Shown here: positions 35,346 through 43,846 of the stretch, piece after piece | Layout of the letters: every line of letters starts with the position of its first letter | How positions within the stretch are numbered: the stretch's first letter is position 1 | Assembly: GCF_000381905.1 (NCBI RefSeq) | Contig: NZ_KB907249.1 | Coordinates: forward strand, 186,001 to 250,000 | Direction of reading: 5' to 3' | Length of the DNA: 64,000 nucleotides | Source: Paenibacillus fonticola DSM 21315 | GTDB taxonomy: Bacteria; Bacillota; Bacilli; Paenibacillales; Paenibacillaceae | Position numbers and translations under genes: made by a program | The notes under the pieces: generated by a model | Told to the model about the DNA's origin: nothing | The model's input: the letters and a program-made list of their open reading frames with translations, nothing else | Databases searched by the model: none

Positions 35346-37115
35346 ATGAACGATAGAACGGGCAGGCACGGATATCAGAATCAGATGGTTAACAATCAGA
35401 GGAGGACTAGGGAGCAGCAGCTTACTTTTGCCGAGATCGAGTTTGAGCAGCCAGAACGGAAAGGAGCGGAGCCCTTTGTGGTGATTCCTGAACGCGGCGA
35501 GCGGGAAGTAGATTGGCAGCAGAGTTTCCGCTATGTTTCCCGGGAGCGGCAGTTTGTGGAGCAGGCCCGAGAGCTCGAATGGAAGGGTGGAGCAGTGGGG
35601 GAGTTTGTCCCCTTTCACGCTTACTGGCCTACCTATGAGCAAATGCAGCCGGGACAGCTGCGCTGGTATTTGTATTGGCGGGGAGAGGTACGCTCAGGGC
35701 GGTATCCGGATACGGATTTGTCTTATCTTTTTGTGTACCTGTATGAACTGATTCATGGCATTGGCACGAATGAACCGGCCGAGGGGTATAAGCAGATGCA
35801 GCAGGTATGGCTGGCTTACCGGGAGCGTTATCCGAAGCTGGAAGCATACGTACGTGAATGGCTGTATGACTACGGGCTGGTGTTTGGGTTGGATGTCCCG
35901 CCTTCCGAACCGCTGCAGAAGCTCCCCAGGAATTTATCCCTAGAGCTGAAAGAGCTAGAGTGGAAACGCAGGTTTACCGCTGAGCCGCTTGCGCTGACCT
36001 GGGACATGCTGCGGACGCTAGTCGACTACGACGTGGAGAAGAGCCGTTTTTACACCGGGCAAGGGCGCAAGGATTTGCAGCTTTATGCCTCGAAAGCGGT
36101 GGCACTGGTCGATGGATATTTGTCAAAAATCGAGGGAGCTAGGCTGCTGAAGCGATTTATGCCCCGCGAGAAAATAGTGAGCAGGCCCTTGTTCCGTACC
36201 GCTGTATACAATCATGAGCTGTACGGGCGCAGTGTTACGGTCAGCGTTCTGCCGATCAGTACACATCTTCCGCTGCGCTCGTATTTGACCCAGCTTGTCA
36301 GGTTCACGGAGAATAAGCTGCGCGAGTTATTGGGATTTAGAGGCAAGCTGCGGGGCATCCAGCTGGAGCCGGAGGTGGAGCAGCTCGTTGAACGATTCCT
36401 GCATAAAGAGTTCGAGCAGCGAAAGGCCGAGGAGGCCAAAGCGAGCCTGCCCCGGGTGAAGATCAACGTATCGAAGCTGCAAAGGACTCAGTGGGAATCC
36501 GACGAGGTGCGGGATATGCTGACCGTTGAGGAGCAGGCACCTGTTACCGGCGAGAGAAGAGAAGGTGCCGTACCGCCGCTGCAACTGGTCAAGGGGAGCA
36601 AGGTGCTGGACCCTGAGAAAGCAGCGAAGCTGCAGCAGGCAGAGCTCGATTTCGAGCGGGGCTGGATGGAGCCTGAGGAAATAGAGCATACGCAGGTTAG
36701 ACTTGTTTCTACGCGTCACGACTTCAAGGAAGATTCCATAGCGACCAGGCACCAGGCTCAGCCTCCCTCTGAAACAAATATGCGTGATGATAGCGAGAGC
36801 CTGGATACAGAAATTAGCGCTGTGACCGGAAGATGTAAGAAAATTGGGGCTGAGGAGATTGGGATGGAGCTGCCGGGGGAGTGGCGCGAAGTATTCGCCC
36901 GGTTGTCCACGGCGCATCTCAAAATGCTGTCCGCACTGCTTGATGGAGCGGACGCCGCAGTGCGGTTCAGCATTGCCGAGCGGGCTGGCTCCATGCCCGA
37001 GCTGCTGCTGGACGAAATCAACGAAATCGCGATGGAGTGTATTGGCGACTTGCTCGTCGATGGCGATGAGATCGCCCGGGAGTACAAGGAAGAGCTGCGG
37101 AGTTTGCTTAGCTAA
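35346..37115 (+). CDS. TerB N-terminal-domain protein
   Basis: 589 residues, soluble. Residues about 80-200 match the TerB-N domain: FVPFHAYWPTYEQMQPGQLR, WYLYWRGEVRSGRYPDTDLS, YLFVYLYELIHGIG and AYRERYPKLEAYVREWLYDY. The middle (200-360) is helical, then comes a low-conservation linker, and the last 80 residues (LLDGADAAVRFSIAERAGSM, DEINEIAMECIGDLLVDGDE) resemble the TerB-C domain. Known: TerB-type proteins occur with ATPases and helicases in stress and phage-defence loci; the biochemical role is not defined. First gene of a tight three-gene operon with a BrxD-like ATPase 37 bases downstream. Confidence 0.8.
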   Translation: MNDRTGRHGYQNQMVNNQRRTREQQLTFAEIEFEQPERKGAEPFVVIPERGEREVDWQQSFRYVSRERQFVEQARELEWKGGAVGEFVPFHAYWPTYEQMQPGQLRWYLYWRGEVRSGRYPDTDLSYLFVYLYELIHGIGTNEPAEGYKQMQQVWLAYRERYPKLEAYVREWLYDYGLVFGLDVPPSEPLQKLPRNLSLELKELEWKRRFTAEPLALTWDMLRTLVDYDVEKSRFYTGQGRKDLQLYASKAVALVDGYLSKIEGARLLKRFMPREKIVSRPLFRTAVYNHELYGRSVTVSVLPISTHLPLRSYLTQLVRFTENKLRELLGFRGKLRGIQLEPEVEQLVERFLHKEFEQRKAEEAKASLPRVKINVSKLQRTQWESDEVRDMLTVEEQAPVTGERREGAVPPLQLVKGSKVLDPEKAAKLQQAELDFERGWMEPEEIEHTQVRLVSTRHDFKEDSIATRHQAQPPSETNMRDDSESLDTEISAVTGRCKKIGAEEIGMELPGEWREVFARLSTAHLKMLSALLDGADAAVRFSIAERAGSMPELLLDEINEIAMECIGDLLVDGDEIAREYKEELRSLLS

Positions 37116-37152
37116 CAGAGTTCCACATGTTCAGATGAATGAGGTGACACCG

Positions 37153-38493
37153 GTGAAACAGATACAAATACCAAAACGCCTGACCACGGCGCTGGTGAAC
37201 TCCCTGACAGCAGGGGTAGTTCCGCGGGTCGGGCTGGAGCATATCGCCGTCGGGCGAAGGGCAGAGGTGGCTTCGATCCTGCAGGATATGGACAATATCT
37301 CGGAGGGCGGGGCGGCTTTTCGCCTGATTACCGGACGGTATGGAAGCGGCAAAAGCTTCTTGCTGCAAATGATCCGCAACTATGCGATGGACCGGGAGTT
37401 TGTGGTGGCAGACGGAGATTTATCGCCAGAGCGGAGGCTCGTCGGCACCAAAGGACAAGGGCTTGCTACCTACCGTGAGCTTATGATGAACATGTCCACT
37501 CGAACGAGACCGGACGGGGGCGCCCTGGAGCCGATGCTGCAAAAATGGATCGTTTCGCTGCAGCAGGAGCAAATGCAGGCGGCCGGCCTGCGGCCCGGTG
37601 ATCCGGCGCTGCACGAAGCGGTAGAGCTCCGCATTTATGCGGTATGCAATGAGATGCAAAATCTGGTGCACGGCTTTGATTTCGCCAAAGTGTTGGCCGC
37701 CTACTGGAACGGCTATAAGCTGGGAGAGGACGACCGGAAAGCGGCAGCGCTGCGCTGGCTGCGCGGGGAATACCCGAACCGCACGGAGGCGCGCAAAGAG
37801 CTCGGAGTTGGCGCCATCATCGACGATGATAATTGGTACGACTACATGAAGCTGTGGGCGGAGTTTGCAGTGCGCATAGGATACAAAGGGCTGCTGCTGT
37901 TTATAGATGAAGGCGTCAATTTGTACAAAATCACCAACAGCATTTCCCGTCAGAGCAACTACGAGAAGCTGCTCACGATGTTCAACGACACGATGCAGGG
38001 CAAAGCGCAGTACCTGGGGATCTATCTGGGCGGAACACCGCAGTTCGTCGAGGACGAGCGCAGAGGGCTGTTTAGCTATGACGCCCTGCGTTCCCGGCTG
38101 ATGGATGGCCGCTACAGCAGCAGCTCGCGCCGGACGTATACTTCGCCGATTCTGAAGCTGGACATGCTGTCCCATGAGGAGATCCTCGTCCTGCTGCAGA
38201 AGCTGCGGGACATCCATGCCATGCATTTCGGCTATGAAGCTCAGCTTGCGGATGAACAGCTGATCGCCTTCATGCAGGCGGCGGTGAACCGGCTTGGTGC
38301 CGAAGAACTGCTGACGACCCGCGAGGTGGTCCGGGATTTCATGGATGTGCTTCATATGCTGCACCAGCATGAGGAGCTTTCGTTCGAGGAACTGCTGGGC
38401 GAGCGGGAACGGGAGCATGCAGTGAACGCGAATGACCGCAAGAGCGGAGCGAAGGATGATCTGGATGATTTCCTGGCGGAGTTTGAGTTATGA
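37153..38493 (+). CDS. BREX-type ATP-binding protein, BrxD-like (DUF2791)
   Basis: 446 residues from GTG 37153 with GAGGTGA 5-6 bases upstream (longer upstream frames overlap the TerB-N gene). Begins KQIQIPKRLTTALVNSLTAG and VVPRVGLEHIAVGRRAEV, the BrxD-type opening. Walker A GRYGSGKS at about 60, VVADGDLSPERRLVGTKGQG, Walker B LLLFIDEG at about 246, and an arginine-rich SRLMDGRYSSSSRRT. This is a P-loop ATPase of the BREX BrxC/BrxD group, which is found with BrxHI helicases in type 2 BREX but also in stand-alone pairs. Its last bases overlap the helicase start (ATGA). Confidence 0.85.
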   Translation: MKQIQIPKRLTTALVNSLTAGVVPRVGLEHIAVGRRAEVASILQDMDNISEGGAAFRLITGRYGSGKSFLLQMIRNYAMDREFVVADGDLSPERRLVGTKGQGLATYRELMMNMSTRTRPDGGALEPMLQKWIVSLQQEQMQAAGLRPGDPALHEAVELRIYAVCNEMQNLVHGFDFAKVLAAYWNGYKLGEDDRKAAALRWLRGEYPNRTEARKELGVGAIIDDDNWYDYMKLWAEFAVRIGYKGLLLFIDEGVNLYKITNSISRQSNYEKLLTMFNDTMQGKAQYLGIYLGGTPQFVEDERRGLFSYDALRSRLMDGRYSSSSRRTYTSPILKLDMLSHEEILVLLQKLRDIHAMHFGYEAQLADEQLIAFMQAAVNRLGAEELLTTREVVRDFMDVLHMLHQHEELSFEELLGEREREHAVNANDRKSGAKDDLDDFLAEFEL

Positions 38494-40685
38494 GCGGATC
38501 GAGTCCATTTTCCCGATTGGCGCCGTTTATCCAGGAATACATTTACCGGAAGCAATGGGACAGCCTGCGGGAGGCCCAGGTCGAGGCCTGCCGCGTGCTG
38601 CTCGATACGAGCCATCATTTGCTGATCGCTTCCGGCACGGCGTCGGGCAAGACGGAGGCAGCTTTTTTTCCGGCGTTGACGGAGCTGTATCAGCGTCCTT
38701 CCGGGTCGGTCGGCATACTCTACATCGGACCGCTTAAGGCACTGATCAACGATCAGTTCGAGCGCATTACCGAGCTGCTGCGGGAGGGGGAGGTGCCGGT
38801 ATGGCATTGGCACGGCGATGTCTCCCAGGCGGAGAAAACCAAGCTGATGCAGCGGCCATCCGGCGTCCTGCAAATAACGCCCGAGTCGCTGGAGGGACTG
38901 CTCATGAACCGGCCGAATGCGATACCGGCCTTGTTCCATGATTTGCGGTACATCATGATTGATGAGGTTCATGCGTTTATGGGGGCCGACCGGGGCATTC
39001 AGGTGCTGAGCCAGCTGACCCGGCTGGAGCGTATGGCCTCCTGTTCCCCGAGGCGAATCGGCCTGTCCGCCACGTTGAGCGACTACGAGGCCGCGGCCCG
39101 CTGGCTTGGAGCCGGAACTTCGCAGCCCGTGGAGGTCGTATCTCCCCAAGGCGGACGGAAGCTGAAGCTGTCGGTGGAGCACTTCTCGTTCCCGGATGCC
39201 CGGGATGAGCGAGAGGCCGAGCATTTGGAGCTGGCAAAGCAAAACTATTACAAATTCATCTATGACCATACCCATCGGAAAAAAGCGCTCGTCTTCACCA
39301 ACAGCCGCTCCGACGCCGAACTGACTACGCTGGAGCTGCGGCGGATCGCCGCAAAGCGGGAGGAGCGCGACGTATTCCACGTGCACCACGGCAGTATTTC
39401 GGCGATGCTGCGCGAGGAGGCCGAAGCGGCACTTCGTTCCGGCTCCGGGCCGGCGGTGGCCGCAGCGACGGTGACGCTGGAGCTCGGCATCGACCTTGGC
39501 GAGCTGGAGCGGGTCATTCAACTCGGCGCACCGTACAGCTGCTCCAGCTTCGTGCAGCGGTTGGGCCGCTCTGGCCGCCGGGGCGATCAGGCGTCGGAGA
39601 TGATGTTCCTCTGCGCGGAGGAAGAGGACGAGGAGGCGCAGCTGCCTGCGCGGATGCCGTGGATGCTGCTGCGGGCGATCGCTGTCATTGAGCTGTACGT
39701 CCGCGAGCGCTGGGTAGAGCCGCTGGATTTGCGGCGCAAGCCGATTGGCGTGCTCTATCACCAGACGATGAGCACACTCAAAAGCATCGGTGAAGCAGAG
39801 CCCGCCGAACTGGCGCAGGCCGTGCTGACCTTGCCGGCATTCCGCGGCGTAGAGCCGGAGGAGTTCAAGCAGCTGCTGCAGTATTTGCTGCAGACGGACC
39901 ATATTCAGCAGACAGAGGAAGGCACGCTGATTATCGGGCTTGGCGGCGAGAAGATCGTAAACAACTTCCGCTTCTACGCGGTGTTCAAGGATGACGAAGA
40001 GCATGCGGTATATAACGGCTCCGAGGAGATCGGAAGCATCACGACCGTGCCGCCGCCGGGCTACTGCTTCTCGCTGGCCGGCAAGCTGTGGAAGGTGGAG
40101 GAAGTAGACAGCAAGCACAAGGCCGTCTATGTCAAATCCTCCAAGGGCAAGGTGGATACGCTTTGGCTTGGTGCTGGCGGAGACGTTCATACGCGGGTGA
40201 TGCAGAAAATGCGCCAAGTTCTGCAGGAACAGACGCTGTACCCGTACCTGGCTCCCGGCGCGGTAAACCGTCTGGAACGGGCGCGCAGACTGGCCAGGGA
40301 CAGCGGGCTGCTGCACAGTCCGGTCATTCCGGCAGGCGGCGATTCACTGTTTATTTTGCCGTGGGCGGGGAGTAAGCAGTTCCGTACGTTGGAGCGCCTT
40401 CTTAAGCACAATCTGGCTGAACCGATGAGATTGCGTCAAGTTGTCCCTATGGAGCCGTATTATATGGTCGTTTCGGGAAGAGCACCTGCTGCAGAGCTGC
40501 TGGCAGGCATTCAAGCTGAACTATCCGCGGTCAGGGACCCGGAAGCCTTGCTGGATGCTGCTGAAGCACCGTACCTGGGCAAGTACGACGAATTCGTGCC
40601 TCCCGAGCTGGTGCGGCGTGCATTTGCCGTAGATGGATTGGATGTAAATGGGCTGAATGAAGCACTCGCTTCTTTTTCAATATGA
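38490..40685 (+). CDS. Lhr/BrxHI-like DEAD/DEAH helicase
   Basis: 731 residues, start overlaps the previous stop by four bases. RecA-like domain 1: Q-motif region, motif I ASGTASGKTEA (about 47), DEVH box in YIMIDEVHAFMGADRG (about 158), SAT in IGLSATLSDYEAAARWLG. Domain 2: LVFTNSRSDAELTTLELRR, motif V AATVTLELGIDLGELERVIQ and motif VI SSFVQRLGRSGRRGDQASEM (about 356). A C-terminal 330 residues hold the Lhr-type accessory domain. Such helicases unwind or remodel nucleic acids using ATP. Co-encoded with the BrxD-like ATPase, so joint action on DNA is inferred. Confidence 0.88.
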   Translation: MSGSSPFSRLAPFIQEYIYRKQWDSLREAQVEACRVLLDTSHHLLIASGTASGKTEAAFFPALTELYQRPSGSVGILYIGPLKALINDQFERITELLREGEVPVWHWHGDVSQAEKTKLMQRPSGVLQITPESLEGLLMNRPNAIPALFHDLRYIMIDEVHAFMGADRGIQVLSQLTRLERMASCSPRRIGLSATLSDYEAAARWLGAGTSQPVEVVSPQGGRKLKLSVEHFSFPDARDEREAEHLELAKQNYYKFIYDHTHRKKALVFTNSRSDAELTTLELRRIAAKREERDVFHVHHGSISAMLREEAEAALRSGSGPAVAAATVTLELGIDLGELERVIQLGAPYSCSSFVQRLGRSGRRGDQASEMMFLCAEEEDEEAQLPARMPWMLLRAIAVIELYVRERWVEPLDLRRKPIGVLYHQTMSTLKSIGEAEPAELAQAVLTLPAFRGVEPEEFKQLLQYLLQTDHIQQTEEGTLIIGLGGEKIVNNFRFYAVFKDDEEHAVYNGSEEIGSITTVPPPGYCFSLAGKLWKVEEVDSKHKAVYVKSSKGKVDTLWLGAGGDVHTRVMQKMRQVLQEQTLYPYLAPGAVNRLERARRLARDSGLLHSPVIPAGGDSLFILPWAGSKQFRTLERLLKHNLAEPMRLRQVVPMEPYYMVVSGRAPAAELLAGIQAELSAVRDPEALLDAAEAPYLGKYDEFVPPELVRRAFAVDGLDVNGLNEALASFSI

Positions 40686-40703
40686 TTAAAAGGAGATTAG
40701 GAA

Positions 40704-41351
40704 ATGGCGGCGAAAGCAAAAGTGTCGGCACCCCAGCTTCCGGCCACTTTGCAGGAAGCAGACTTGGACGAATTGCTGGAGAGTGAAGATCATGAGCTCG
40801 TAAATGCCTTGGTAAACGGCGGGAATATGGAATATGAGACTCTGGAGAAATGCATTGTGGCTAAAGCGATGTTTCGTGGTTGCTCTTTTGCCAATACGAG
40901 GGTTGAGCGGATGGATATGACGGATGTTGTGCTGGAAAACTGCGATCTGTCCAATGCCATACTGGAACAGGGCGTGATCTACCGTGTTCATTTCAAAGAC
41001 TGTAAATTGACAGGCGTAAATTTGAACAAAGCCAATCTGGGACATGTAACGTTCGAAAATTGCGTGATGAATTTGGCCGATTTGGTGGAGGCCTCGCTCA
41101 AGCAAGTAATATTTAGCGGATGTTCTTTGCGGAACGCTAATTTTTACGGCAGTAAGCTTAAAGAGGTAGAGCTTGACAACTGCGATCTGAATGAGGCGGA
41201 TTTTACCGATACTTCGCTAAAAGGGATAGATATCAGCACCTGTACGTATGACCGGATTGATATTCCGCCACAATCCTTGGCGGGATGTACGGTGTCTCCC
41301 GAACAGGCAATTGGCTTTGCCAAGCTGTTGGGGTTGAAGGTGAAATATTAA
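40704..41351 (+). CDS. Pentapeptide-repeat protein
   Basis: 215 residues. From about 55 to 185 every fifth residue is L/F/M with A/C/S two places before it: LEKCIVAKAMFRGCSFANTR, VLENCDLSNAILEQGVIYRV, LTGVNLNKANLGHVTFENCV, LKEVELDNCDLNEADFTDTS. This builds a right-handed beta helix, a shape that in QnrA/MfpA-type proteins mimics DNA and shields gyrase. Whether this one does so is unknown. It stands 18 bases after the helicase, with AAAGGAGA, and is probably the last gene of the operon; a terminator follows. Confidence 0.8.
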   Translation: MAAKAKVSAPQLPATLQEADLDELLESEDHELVNALVNGGNMEYETLEKCIVAKAMFRGCSFANTRVERMDMTDVVLENCDLSNAILEQGVIYRVHFKDCKLTGVNLNKANLGHVTFENCVMNLADLVEASLKQVIFSGCSLRNANFYGSKLKEVELDNCDLNEADFTDTSLKGIDISTCTYDRIDIPPQSLAGCTVSPEQAIGFAKLLGLKVKY

Positions 41352-41390
41352 TCAGCACCATCAGGGCGGAAAGATTAGCGAGGACAGTCC

Positions 41391-41415
41391 TCAGTATGGG
41401 GGGCTGTCTTTTTTT
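41391..41415 (+). terminator. Intrinsic terminator after the pentapeptide gene
   Basis: GGACAGTCC...GGGGGGCTGTC hairpin followed by seven T. It closes the TerB-N/BrxD/helicase/pentapeptide unit and marks the change back to AT-rich accessory sequence. Confidence 0.7.
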
Positions 41416-41560
41416 GTTGTGTATGGTGTTGAACTAAGACTATAATGGGAGATAAAATTATCTTACAGAATAATGAAATGGAGGTATAATTAAGGTTGTC
41501 CCTATTAGTTTTAATCTAATAATCGGACGGTAAATCCGCCTAATTATGAGAGGAGCTCCC

Positions 41561-42127
41561 ATGTTAAGGTTTTTCCTACTTGCTTTTTCGTTAGTTTTTA
41601 CATTAACTGGTTGCAATAATAAAGCGACACCGCCCAAGCCGCTTGGGGAAGAAGATTTTCGTTTTGAGTACAATTCGGCCGAAATTACTGAAAATACAGA
41701 AGCAGAAGAAATTGAAAGCAAATTAGGTTTTGGTGCGGATTTTGACGCGAACAATAACGGGTATATTAGCAGCGGGGGAGGCGCGATAAGATGGCAAGCG
41801 GCCTATCCAAACTCGGATGATGTGGAATGTAGAATGGTCTTTTTAACGACCGCCAGTGATACGACGTATTTAGTGTTTGCACAATTAAACAATGTGAGCA
41901 CAAACAGAGGTGTGAAAGCGGGAGATTCTTATGAGAAATTATTCGAAATGTATGGAGAGCCCCAATCGAAGTTAACGCCCTACGAAGGATATGAAACGTA
42001 CAGATATACTCTTAATGAAAAATACATCGACTTTGTGATTGATAATGATGCCAATAGCATCGATTATATCGTCATCGATTATCGCTCCTATCAAGCAGAT
42101 CAGGACCAGAGCTATGAATCCTTGTAA
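41561..42127 (+). CDS. Putative lipoprotein, unknown function
   Basis: 188 residues. ATG 41561 has GAGAGGAG upstream. Lipobox FTLTGC (Cys about 17). The mature part has FGADFDANNNGYISSGGGAI, KAGDSYEKLFEMYGEPQSKL and ETYRYTLNEKYIDFVIDNDA, giving a beta-rich protein like the DUF4309-type or SmpA-like (BamE-type) fold in which a G-D/S-Y-E-K-L element and P recur. The assignment is tentative. Confidence 0.6.
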   Translation: MLRFFLLAFSLVFTLTGCNNKATPPKPLGEEDFRFEYNSAEITENTEAEEIESKLGFGADFDANNNGYISSGGGAIRWQAAYPNSDDVECRMVFLTTASDTTYLVFAQLNNVSTNRGVKAGDSYEKLFEMYGEPQSKLTPYEGYETYRYTLNEKYIDFVIDNDANSIDYIVIDYRSYQADQDQSYESL

Positions 42128-42235
42128 AATTAAGTAAATTATGGATGAGGATATACCCATTTTATGCCTTCGGAAGGCAGCAAGATAAATACCCATAATT
42201 TAAGTACAAGAACAATACTGGGTGAGGTAATGTTA

Positions 42236-42739
42236 ATGGAAAATCTTCTAACAGAGCTATTGATTAGACCTGCGTCACTTAAAGAGGCCCCAATCGTATT
42301 GGATTTATGGCAAAGCTCGGCAAAATGGCTTAATTCAAAAGGAATCAATCAATGGCGGCCGGAAAAATTTAATTTGGAACAAGTCATCGATTTTTTCCAT
42401 GATGGCTCGGACGTATATGTAGCCGAATCAAATCAAGAAATTGTAGGTACCTATATATTGACATGGACAGACCCTTTGATTTGGCAAGAGCTTGATTGTC
42501 CTGAGGCCGGTTATATACATAGATTCGCAGTTCATAGAGACTATAAAGGATTAGGCATTGGACAATATCTGTTAAACAGCGCTGAGGAACAGATCAAGCT
42601 TAAAGGAAAAACGCTGGTCAGGCTTGATTGTATGGCGGATAACGTAAGACTAAATCAATACTACAAGGATTATGGATTCCAATTTGTCAGAAGACTCAAT
42701 CGAGAGGGCTGGAGTGCCAACTTGTACGAGAAGTATTGA
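42236..42739 (+). CDS. GNAT family N-acetyltransferase
   Basis: 167 residues. ATG 42236 (8 bases behind GGGTGAGG) is preferred to 42,230. Begins MENLLTELLIRPASLKEAPI; YIHRFAVHRDYKGLGIGQYL (about 94-113) holds the acetyl-CoA loop, and LVRLDCMADNVRLNQYYKDY the second motif. The KWLNSKGINQWRPEKF element is common in a GNAT group of Bacillales (GNAT_YoaA type). Followed 14 bases later by another GNAT, with which it likely forms a pair. Confidence 0.8.
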   Translation: MENLLTELLIRPASLKEAPIVLDLWQSSAKWLNSKGINQWRPEKFNLEQVIDFFHDGSDVYVAESNQEIVGTYILTWTDPLIWQELDCPEAGYIHRFAVHRDYKGLGIGQYLLNSAEEQIKLKGKTLVRLDCMADNVRLNQYYKDYGFQFVRRLNREGWSANLYEKY

Positions 42740-42753
42740 TATAGGAGAGAGTA

Positions 42754-43248
42754 ATGAATATAAACATAGTAAATCTTGCGGACCAAATGAATTATCTCGA
42801 TGTTATTAGCCGGTGGTTATGGCAGGAATGGGGGAAGGAATCGACATTTGAATATATCAAATACGCGGTTCAGCATCATGCCCAAAGAGACAGGATTCCC
42901 ATGACTTTTGTTGCTTTAGCCGAAGATGAGCCTATCGGCACGGTATCGCTGTGGATGAATGATTTAAAATGCAGACAAGATTTATATCCTTGGCTGGCTG
43001 GTTTGTATGTCGTCGAAGAGAAGAGGAAGATGGGGATCGGCAAGCTGCTGCAAGCACATGCTATAGCAGAAGCCCGGAAATTAGGGTATCCCTATCTATA
43101 TTTAATTACGGACCATGACGGATATTATGAAAGACTCGGCTGGACATTCAAAGAACTCGCTCCAAAGGCGGATGGGGAATATACAAGGGTATATAGTTTT
43201 GATTTATTAACTGCCTCATCGCAGCAGCAATCGAGGCCGTTTTCTTAA
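42754..43248 (+). CDS. GNAT family N-acetyltransferase
   Basis: 164 residues, TAGGAGAG before the ATG. LAGLYVVEEKRKMGIGKLLQ (about 76-95) is the acetyl-CoA strand and loop; YLYLITDHDGYYERLGWTFK is the C-terminal tyrosine-containing strand typical of GNATs that act on small substrates. The N-terminal DVISRWLWQEWGKESTFEYI resembles members annotated as phosphinothricin- or aminoglycoside-like acetyltransferases, but the substrate is unknown. In operon with the preceding GNAT. Confidence 0.8.
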   Translation: MNINIVNLADQMNYLDVISRWLWQEWGKESTFEYIKYAVQHHAQRDRIPMTFVALAEDEPIGTVSLWMNDLKCRQDLYPWLAGLYVVEEKRKMGIGKLLQAHAIAEARKLGYPYLYLITDHDGYYERLGWTFKELAPKADGEYTRVYSFDLLTASSQQQSRPFS

Positions 43249-43281
43249 TGCAGGATAATAATAATTTAGAGGGGGTAAGGT

Positions 43282-43818
43282 ATGAAAAATACAGCACTCT
43301 TAGTCGTAGATGTTCAAAATGCGTTGGTACAGGCCAAACCATATAATATAGAGACAATTCTAAGTCACATACAAAGATTGATTACAGCATGCCGAGAAAA
43401 TAGCGTAGAGGTCATTTATGTTCAACATAATGGTAGAATCGGTTCTGAGTTAGAACCAAATACGGATGGCTGGCAGATTTATAGAGAGATCAGTCCGAAA
43501 GCAAATGAAACTATAATAAATAAAAATTATAATTCTGCATTTAAGGGGACAAATTTAAGAGGATATTTGGAAGGGAAAGGCATAGAGCAATTAATAATAG
43601 TAGGCATGCAAACAGAATATTGTATAGATGCTACTTGTAAAGCTGCTTTTGAACACGGGTTTCAGATCATTATCCCGGAGAAAACCAATACGACTTTTCA
43701 TAATGGAAACATTTTAGCGGGGGATTTATATGATCACTACAATTTTAATATATTTAAAGATCGATTTGCGATCGTAGAACATATTGAACATACATTGGTT
43801 AGAATAAAAGATTGTTAA
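43282..43818 (+). CDS. Isochorismatase-family cysteine hydrolase
   Basis: 178 residues. The catalytic triad is visible: Asp in LLVVDVQNAL (about 10), Lys in INKNYNSAF (about 80), Cys in IVGMQTEYCIDATCKAAFEH (about 114). These match the nicotinamidase/isochorismatase fold; the substrate (nicotinamide, pyrazinamide, N-carbamoyl compound or isochorismate) cannot be told. GAGGGGG precedes the ATG. It lies 30 bases after the GNAT pair. Confidence 0.85.
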   Translation: MKNTALLVVDVQNALVQAKPYNIETILSHIQRLITACRENSVEVIYVQHNGRIGSELEPNTDGWQIYREISPKANETIINKNYNSAFKGTNLRGYLEGKGIEQLIIVGMQTEYCIDATCKAAFEHGFQIIIPEKTNTTFHNGNILAGDLYDHYNFNIFKDRFAIVEHIEHTLVRIKDC

Positions 43819-43846
43819 AACACTTAGGAAGCTAGGAGAGATCCAA

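Noticed and set aside
38352-40316. A 654-residue open frame on the minus strand opposite the helicase
   Set aside because: It mirrors a well-supported helicase gene with all motifs on the plus strand; long antisense frames are expected in GC-rich coding DNA. The same holds for 37,420-38,418 and 36,327-36,917.
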